A DNA stretch of 64,000 bases from Datisca glomerata (Eukaryota; Streptophyta; Magnoliopsida; Cucurbitales; Datiscaceae): assembly GCA_003255025.1 (NCBI GenBank), contig QANY01011952.1, forward strand, positions 1,735,359-1,799,358, in the 5' to 3' direction. The notes under the pieces were generated by a model, which ran no database searches, was not told the origin of the DNA, and saw nothing but the letters and a program-made list of their open reading frames with translations. A program made the position numbers and the translations under genes. Below, in pieces: positions 57,015 through 64,000 of this stretch. Each line of letters starts with the position of its first letter. Positions within the stretch are counted from its first letter, which is position 1.

Positions 57015-57732
57015 CCCTATACCCTAAACATTAAACAACCCTAAGCACTAAATAGCCCAAAACCCTAAAATCCCTAAACTCTAAAATCATAAACACTTAA
57101 ACCATAAACCCTAAAATCCTAAACCCTAAACCCTCAAATCCTAAATCATGAAACCATAAACCCTAAAACCCTAAACCCTAAAACTTATTCCCTAAACACT
57201 AAACCCTATACGTTAAACTCTAAACAACCCTAAACACTAATCCCTATAAACCCTAAACCTAAAATCCTAAAACAACCCTTAAACCTTAAAATCCTAAACC
57301 CTCGAATCTAAAACTCTATGTACTAAAACCCTAAACCCTATACCGTACAACCCTAAACCCTAATACCCAACATTTAAAAATCCTAAACTTTAAACCCTAA
57401 TAATTAAACCCCAATCCATAAAACCCTAAACCGAAAACCTAAAACACTAAACCCTAAACCCAAATCCCTAAACCCTAAACCCTAAGACCCTATACTCTAA
57501 AAACCCTAATACACTAAAATCGTAAAACTTCAAACCCTACCCTACCCCCAAAAAACCATCAACCCTAAAACCCTAACCCCTAACCCCTAAACCCTAAAAC
57601 CCTAACCCCTAAACCATAAACCCTAAATTGTAATCCTTAATCCTTAAACCCAAAACCATAAACCTTAAATGCTAAACCCTAAAACCATAAAACCCTAAGA
57701 CCCTAGGACCCTAAACCCCAAGACCCTAAACC

Positions 57733-57920
57733 AACAACCATTTTTGGGTTTTTAGATGATGAAGGTAAAAATTCCTCTTCCCCCTCAATATCACCATTTA
57801 AACCAGCAACATCTTGTGTGTTTTCCTCTAAGCTTAAGGAAGAAAGATCTTCCTTGCCCTTTGCACAATCTTCAACACCTTCCAAAACAGGAATTGAAAT
57901 AATAGGGTTTAGGTGTAAAC
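57733..57920 (-). pseudogene. Gene-like fragment next to the spacer module, copy 1
   Basis: This non-telomeric segment is open on - and contains 'IISIPVLEGVEDCAKGKE' and 'GLNGDIEGEEEFLPSSSKNP'. The composition is protein-like and acidic. Copy 2 at 58745-58940 preserves the same frame with both silent and replacement differences. The gene family is not recognised and no start or splice site is defined. It abuts the start of a module. Confidence 0.5.
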
Positions 57921-58361
57921 CTCTATTATTAAAGGGCATTGTATGATTTTTGTATACGTTAGTGCTCGTATCGTTAATACGTTATAAAGTAGTAAGCGAC
58001 TGTCGATCTCCAAAGGGACTGTGTGAATATGCAATACATTGAACTAAAATAGATTTAAATTTAAAATAGGGTTGTGATAAAAATGATGAATCTATATGGT
58101 AAGCAAACTAACTCAATAACACTGAGATATTCAATGGTTTTGGCAGCTAGTATGGATAAATCCCCTATCAATTACTTTATCTTAATCAACTATAAAGTCA
58201 TAGCATTAACATTATCTCTAAATCCCAATGAGCGTACTTACGACTACCAATCTAAACCTTAATTAACTTATGTTTAAGCATAATTTTAGATTATAGATTG
58301 ATTTCTTAAGTTCTAGCCAAAGGGTCTACAAGGTGAGCTGAAATGTCTATGCTACATATAC
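57921..58361 (+). repeat. Spacer module, near complete
   Basis: From 'aaagggcattgtatgatttt' to 'ctacatatacc'. The small open frame 58074-58262 on it is a chance frame. Confidence 0.9.
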
Positions 58362-58510
58362 CCAACACGCTAAACCCTAAACCCTAAAACCCTAAATCCT
58401 AAAACCTTAAATCCTAAACCCTAAAAACCCTAAAACCCTTAAAGTCGAAACCCTAAACCCAAAATACCAAAACCATGATGCCTAAATCGTAAAACCCTAA
58501 AAACCCTAAA
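58362..58510 (-). repeat. Telomere-like tract, CCCTAAA strand
   Basis: Short degenerate stretch between a module and the second gene-like fragment. Confidence 0.85.
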
Positions 58511-58940
58511 CACTGACCTCATCATCATATATCATGCATTTACTACTCTGATCATTTTGTGGATTTTTGTTCGACACTATGAAATGGGAAGTAAGGTTGC
58601 CTCACCTAGTCTATCCAATGAGACTGAGAAAGATCATTTTTTGCTGTAGAAGGAGAAACTAGAATGGAAGTTTCATCTTTCTCAACTTGGTTCTACATGT
58701 TTCCCATAATGGAAACATACACGGAAATGTCCACAATATTCTCAGCAACCATTTTTGGGTTTATAGATGATGAGAGTAAATATGGGAATTCTCTTCCCCC
58801 TCAATCTCACCATCCAAACTCGTGACAACATGTGAATTTTCCTCTAAGCACAAAGAACAATGATATTCCTTGCCTTTTGCACAATTTTCAACACATTCAA
58901 AAACGGGAATGGAAATAATAAGGTTTACGAATAAACCTCT
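58511..58940 (-). pseudogene. Gene-like fragment next to the spacer module, copy 2, longer
   Basis: It has the same frame as 57733-57920 ('IISIPVFECVENCAKGKE', 'SLDGEIEGEE'). Past a frame change it continues left-going in 'NPKMVAENIVDISVYVSIMG', then 'NQVEKDETSILVSPSTAKND' to about 58590. No known domain is recognised. It joins directly to the module start at about 58941 as copy 1 does, so fragment and module may once have been one unit. Confidence 0.5.
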
Positions 58941-59353
58941 AGTCTTAGGGGGTGTTGTATGATTTGTGTATATGCTAGTGCAAGATTCATGAACAAGTAA
59001 TAAAGTAGTAAGTGAGTGTCGATCTCCATAGGGAGTAGTGTGAATATGCAATATATTGAACTAAAAAAGATTTAACTTGCAAATCGGGCTGTAATAAAAT
59101 TGATGAATCAATATGGTTAGAAAACTGACTTAATATCAATGAGATATTCAATGGTTTTGGCAGCTAGTATGGATAAATCTCCTATCAATTACTTTATCTT
59201 AATCAACTTTTTATACTGTCATATCATCTCGGTAGCACTAACCATAACTCTAAAGCCCAATGAACGTACTTACGATTACAAATCTAAGCCTTAATTAACT
59301 TATGTCTAAGCATAATTCCAAAATAAGGATTGATTTTTAAGTTCCAGCCAAAC
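58941..59353 (+). repeat. Spacer module, near complete
   Basis: From 'agtcttagggggtgttgtat' to 'aagttccagccaaacg', where the next copy begins almost at once. Confidence 0.9.
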
Positions 59354-59369
59354 GTAAACCCGAAATTCT

Positions 59370-59874
59370 AAGTTCAAAGCAGAAAGATATATTATTAGAG
59401 GGTGTTGTATGATTTGTGTATACGCTAATGCACGTATTGTTAATAACAAGTAATAAGTAGTAGTAAGTGAGTGTCAGTCTCCATGCAGACTAGTATGAAT
59501 ATGTATTCAATATATTGAACCATAGAATAATTAACTTGGGTAAAGGGCGGTAACAATAAAGTAGTATGAGATGATATTTGAAGAGTAGAAAACCAACTTA
59601 ATTTCAATTACATATTCAATGGGTTTTGCGGCTAGTATGGATAACTAATCCCGTATCAATTTTTTTTATCTTAATCAGCTTTATTCTACAGCTATAGCAT
59701 CTCAGTAGCATTAACCGTAGCTTTAAATCAAAACGTACCTACAATTACACATCTAAACCTTAATTAACTTAATTTGAGATTATTGTCTAAGCATAATTTG
59801 AGATTATTGATTGATTTCTAAAGTTCCAGCCAAAGGGTTTGCAATGTGAGATCAAATGTCTATGCTACATATAC
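59370..59874 (+). repeat. Spacer module, complete
   Basis: From 'agttcaaagcagaaagatat' to 'ctacatatacc'. It has a small direct duplication of 'ttgagattattgtctaagca' near 59775-59810. Confidence 0.92.
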
Positions 59875-62836
59875 CCTAAAACCTAACCATAAACCCTAAA
59901 CTCTAATAACCCTAAAACCCTAAAACCCGAAAAACTAAACCCTAAAAAACCTAAACCATTAGCCCTAAACCCTAAACCAAAATACCCAAAACCCTATATC
60001 ATATAGCTTAAACACTAAACAACCCTAAACCTTAAATGCTAAACCCTAAACCCTATATCCTATACCCTAAACACTAAACAACCCTAAAACCTAAACCCTA
60101 AAATAATGAACCCTAAACCCTTAAACCCAAAACCCAGAACACCAAATCCTAAACCAATGACCCAAAACCCTAAACCAAAAAAATCTAAAACACTAAAACC
60201 CTAAACTATAAACATTAAAACCTTAAACACAAAACCCTTTTAACTTTAAAACCATAAAACCCAAAACACTAAACCCTAAACCCTAAACCCTAAAAAACCA
60301 AAATCATGAACCCTAAACCCTAAAGCCTCAAAATCCTACACCCTAAACCTAAATGCCTAAACCAAAAACTCAAATCCCTAAACCTCAAAATCCTAAATCC
60401 TAAAGCCTTAAACCATTAACCGTAAACCCTCTATCCTACACCCTAAAAACTAAACAACCCTAAACCCAAAGCCTACAAAACCCGAAACCCCTAAAACCCT
60501 AAAAACATGAAACACTATTCCCTAAACCCTCAAATCCTAGACCCTAAACCATAAACCCTAAAACCCTATAACCCTAGACCCAAAGCCCTCAAATCCTACA
60601 CTCTAAACCCTAAAACCATAAACCCAAATCCCTAAACCTTGAAATCCTAAACCCTAAAACCATAAACCATAAACCGTAAATCCTCTACCTGAAAAACTAA
60701 ACAACCCTAAACCCTAAACCAGATACACCCTAAACCCTAAAACCAAAACACTAAACCCTATTCCTTAACCCTAGAATCCAAAACCCAAAAACCCTTAACC
60801 CTAAAACCCTAAACCCTAAACCCTTCACCCTAAAAATCCTAAACCCTAAAATCCTATACCCTAAACCATTAACCCTAAAACCCTAAAGCCATAAACCCTA
60901 AACCCTCAAATCCTACACCCTAAAACCCTATACCCTAAATCCTAAACCCTAAAACCTCTACCCTAAAAACAAAACAACCCTAAACTATAAACCATAAAAC
61001 CCCTAAACCCTAAAAACCAAAACACTAAACCCTGTTCCTTAACCCTAGAATCCAAAACCAAAAACCCCAAACCTAAAACCCTAAAAACCTAAACCCTAAA
61101 CCATTCACCCTAAATTCCTATACCCTAAACCATAAACCCTAAAGCCATAAACCCTTAACTCTAAAAACACTAAATCCTAAAACACTAAACCATAAACCCT
61201 AAAACCCTAACCTTAAACAAAAACCCAAAATCCTAGACCTTAATACCCTAACCCCTAAACCCTAAACACTATACCCCAAATACTAAACAACCTTAAACCC
61301 TACACCTAAAAATCCTAAACAGTAAAATCCTAAACACTAAAACCCTAAACCCTAAAACCCTAAACCCTAAACCTTAACACCCTAACACCCTAAACCCTAA
61401 ATCACTAAACTCTAAATCCTTATCCTCAAAATCCAAAACACTAAACCCTAAAATCCAAAACCGTAAAACCCTAAACCCTAAACCCTAAACCACAACCCCA
61501 AACCCCAAACCCAAAATCCCAAACCCCAAACCCCAAACCCCAAACCCTAAAACCCTAGAACCCTAAAATCCAAAACCCATAAATCCTAAAACCTTTAACA
61601 CTAAAAACCCTAAATCCTAAAAAACTAAACCCTAAACCCTAACCCTAAACACTATACCCTAAATACTAAACAACCCTAAACCCTACACCCTGAGAATCCT
61701 AAACCCTAAAACCCTAAACCCTACACCCTAAAAATCCTAAACCTTAAAACCCTAAAACCTAAAACTCTAAACCCTAAACCCTAAACCCTGAAACCCTAAA
61801 CCCCAAAACGCTCAACTCTAAAACCCAAAACACTAAACCATAAACCCTAAACCCCAAAATCCAAATCACTAAACCAAAAAAGTCCTAAACCCTAAACCCT
61901 AAAGATTAAACCCCAAACCCTTAAATTCTAAACCCAAAAACCCTAAACACTAAACCCTAAACCCTACACCCTAAAAATTAAAGCCAAAAACAATAAACAA
62001 TAAACTCTAAAAACCTTATATCCTAAACCCCTAAACCCTCAAACCCTAAACCCAAAACCCTAAACCAAAAACACTAAACACTAAAATCCAAAACCCAAAA
62101 ACCCCAAACCCTAAAACCCTAAAACCATAAACTCCTAACTCTAAAACCCTAAATCCTAAAATGCTAAACCCTAAACTCTATAACCCTAACCCTAAACCAA
62201 AACCCAAAATCCTAAACTTTAAGACCCTAAACCCTAAACCTTAAACATTAAACACTATACCCTAAATACTAAACAACCCTAAACCCTACACCCTTAAAAA
62301 TCCTAAACGCTAAAATCCTAAACACTAGAAACGTAAAACCTAAAACCCTAAAACACTAAACACTAAAAATCCTAAACCCTAAAACCCTAAACATTAAAAC
62401 CTTAAAACCTTAAACTCTAAACCCTCAAATCCTAAACCCTAAACCATAAAACCCTAAACCTTAAACCCTAAACCCTAAAACACTAAACTCCAAATTCTAA
62501 TCCTCAAAATCCAAAACACTAAACCCTAAAAATTCTAAACCCTAAAACCCTAAACACTAAACCCTAAAATCCTAAACCCTAAACCTTAAAACCCAGAACC
62601 CAAAAACCCAAAACACTAATCCCCTAAACCCTATACCCTAAACACTAAACCCACCCTAAACCTAAACCCTAAAACCTTAAAACCATAAACCATAAACTCC
62701 AAAAACCCTAAATCCCAAAACCCTAAACCTAAACCCTAAAACCATAAACCCTAAACTCTACAAAACCTAAACACTAAAACCCTAAAACCATAAACCCTAA
62801 ACTCTAAAAACCATAAATCCTAAAACTCTAAACCCT
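59875..62836 (-). repeat. Telomere-like tract, CCCTAAA strand
   Basis: Degenerate units only. CCCCAAA-type units cluster at 61495-61545. No gene. Confidence 0.88.
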
Positions 62837-63090
62837 AGTTTAAAGATGAAAGATCTATTCTTGTGGGGTGTTCTATAATTTATGTATACACTAGTGCCTG
62901 TATCTTTAACAAGTAATAGAGTAAGTGAGTATCGTTCTCCAGGGGGACTAGTGTAAATATGTAATATATTGAACCAAAGAAGATTTAACTTATAAATAGG
63001 CCAGTAATAATAATGATGAATCAATGAGGTTAAAATTAACTTTAGATTAAGATGACTAATAGAGTAGTATGAGATAATATTTGCAAAGTG
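62837..63090 (+). repeat. Spacer module, 5' half
   Basis: From 'tttaaagatgaaagatctat' to 'gataatatttgcaaagtgg', then 145 bp of telomere-like repeat, then the 3' half. Confidence 0.9.
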
Positions 63091-63235
63091 GTAACCCTAA
63101 CCCTAACATTTAAAACTCTAACCCCTAAAACCCTGACCCCTAAAACCCTAAACCCTACAACCCAAAACCCTAATCGCTAAACTCTAAACCCTAAACCTTA
63201 ACCCTAAAAACCCTAAACCCTTAACCATAAACCTT

Positions 63236-63432
63236 AATCAGCTTTGTAATACTACAATAACATCTCAGTAGCATTAATCTTAACTCTAAGGCCCAACGAA
63301 CTGTCATACTTATGATTACCAATCTAAACCATAATTAACTTATGTCTAAGTAGAATTATAGATTATGGATTGATATCTTAGGTTCCAACCAAACAATTTA
63401 CAAGGTAAGCTCATATATCTATGCTACATATA
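63236..63432 (+). repeat. Spacer module, 3' half
   Basis: From 'aatcagctttgtaatactac' to 'ctacatatacc'. It pairs with 62837-63090. Confidence 0.9.
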
Positions 63433-64000
63433 CCCTAAACCCTAAAACCTAAAACACTTAACTCTAAACTCTAAACCCTTAACACTAAATCCAAAACCTT
63501 AAAACCCAAAACCCAAAACCCTGAAACCCTAAACACTAAAACCCAAAACATTAAACCCTAAACCCTAAACCATAAAACCCCATACGCTAGTCCACGTATC
63601 GTTAAAAAGTAATAAAGTAGTAAGTGAGTGTCAATCTCCATGAGGACTAAACCATAAACCCTAAACCCTACACCATAAAAATTCTAAACCTTAAAACCCT
63701 ACACCCTAAAACCCTAAACCCTAATTTCTAAAATCTTAAACCTTAAACAATAAAATAATAAACCATATATACTATACCCTAAACACAAAACAGCCCTAAA
63801 ACATAAATGCAAAACCCTAAACCCTATATCCTATACCCTAAACATCAAACAACCCTACAACCTAAACCCTAAAATAATAAACCCTAAAACCCTAGAACCT
63901 AATCCCAAAACCCGAAACCCCAAATCGTGAACACAAGAAACAAAACCCTAAACCATAAACATTAAAACTTTAAACCCTAAACACTAATAACTCTAGAATC
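63433..64000 (-). repeat. Telomere-like tract to the window edge
   Basis: Degenerate CCCTAAA units with one short module piece at 63592-63648 ('catacgctagtccacgtatc' to 'ccatgaggacta'). The array continues beyond the window. Confidence 0.88.

Larger units (their letters stand above)
54307..57732 (-). repeat. Telomere-like tract, CCCTAAA strand
   Basis: Degenerate units with three short module pieces at 55272, 55661 and 56944. No gene. Confidence 0.85.

Noticed and set aside
25573..64000. A functional chromosome end
   Set aside because: Units are heavily mutated, contain spacer modules and switch strand; a live telomere would be long runs of perfect CCCTAAA at a sequence end.
25573..64000. 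CRISPR-like array
   Set aside because: Plant telomere-like DNA; repeats are short, degenerate and without constant repeat-spacer spacing.
1..64000. Nuclear tRNA or rRNA genes
   Set aside because: No cloverleaf with A and B boxes and no conserved rRNA stretch was recognised by eye; a tRNAscan or Rfam search would settle it.

Overview
This window is nuclear DNA from a flowering plant. No gene in it looks intact. It holds plant LTR retrotransposons of both superfamilies, plastid-derived fragments (psaA, psaB, ycf2) inside one of them, an old endogenous plant pararetrovirus, an exon-like piece of a plant KIWI/PC4 coactivator, and about 38 kb of degenerate plant-type telomere-like repeat (TTTAGGG/CCCTAAA). 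The species cannot be read from the sequence. Dense nesting, decayed coding regions and satellite point to heterochromatin, probably subtelomeric or interstitial-telomeric.

Layout. (1) 1-10517: a decayed Ty1/Copia element on the + strand. Its 5' LTR is cut by the window edge and carries a 464-bp hAT-type MITE with a perfect target duplication. The internal region has Gag, protease, integrase, reverse transcriptase (RT) and RNase H remnants. The RT is split by a chimeric plastid insertion, and plastid plus RT sequence was then duplicated in tandem (6053-7224 and 7225-8341). (2) 10518-about 18500: the 3' part of a Ty3/Gypsy element of Tat type. It has RT with YVDD, two RNase H domains, integrase, a 58-bp tandem repeat, an antisense reading frame and a probable 3' LTR. 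The Copia element probably inserted into it. (3) about 18500-19600: AT-rich DNA with nothing recognised. (4) about 19600-25570: an endogenous pararetrovirus (Caulimoviridae-like), mainly on the - strand, broken, permuted and with a probable internal inversion. (5) 25575-64000: telomere-like satellite. It runs as TTTAGGG to about 27100 and then flips to CCCTAAA for the rest of the window. A non-telomeric module of about 510 bp, whole or truncated, recurs about 25 times, and its orientation follows the telomere strand. A 4-kb insert (30412-34435) with CACTA-like ends and captured exon-like sequence interrupts one module copy. Higher-order repetition of 5 to 8 kb and a recent 2.2-kb tandem duplication are visible.

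Nothing here works together as a pathway. The window records successive insertions: Gypsy, then Copia inside it, then a MITE and plastid DNA inside the Copia. Beside them lie a viral integration and a satellite array. The most unusual object is the composite satellite: degenerate telomere repeat plus a conserved spacer module, with a fusion-like strand switch.
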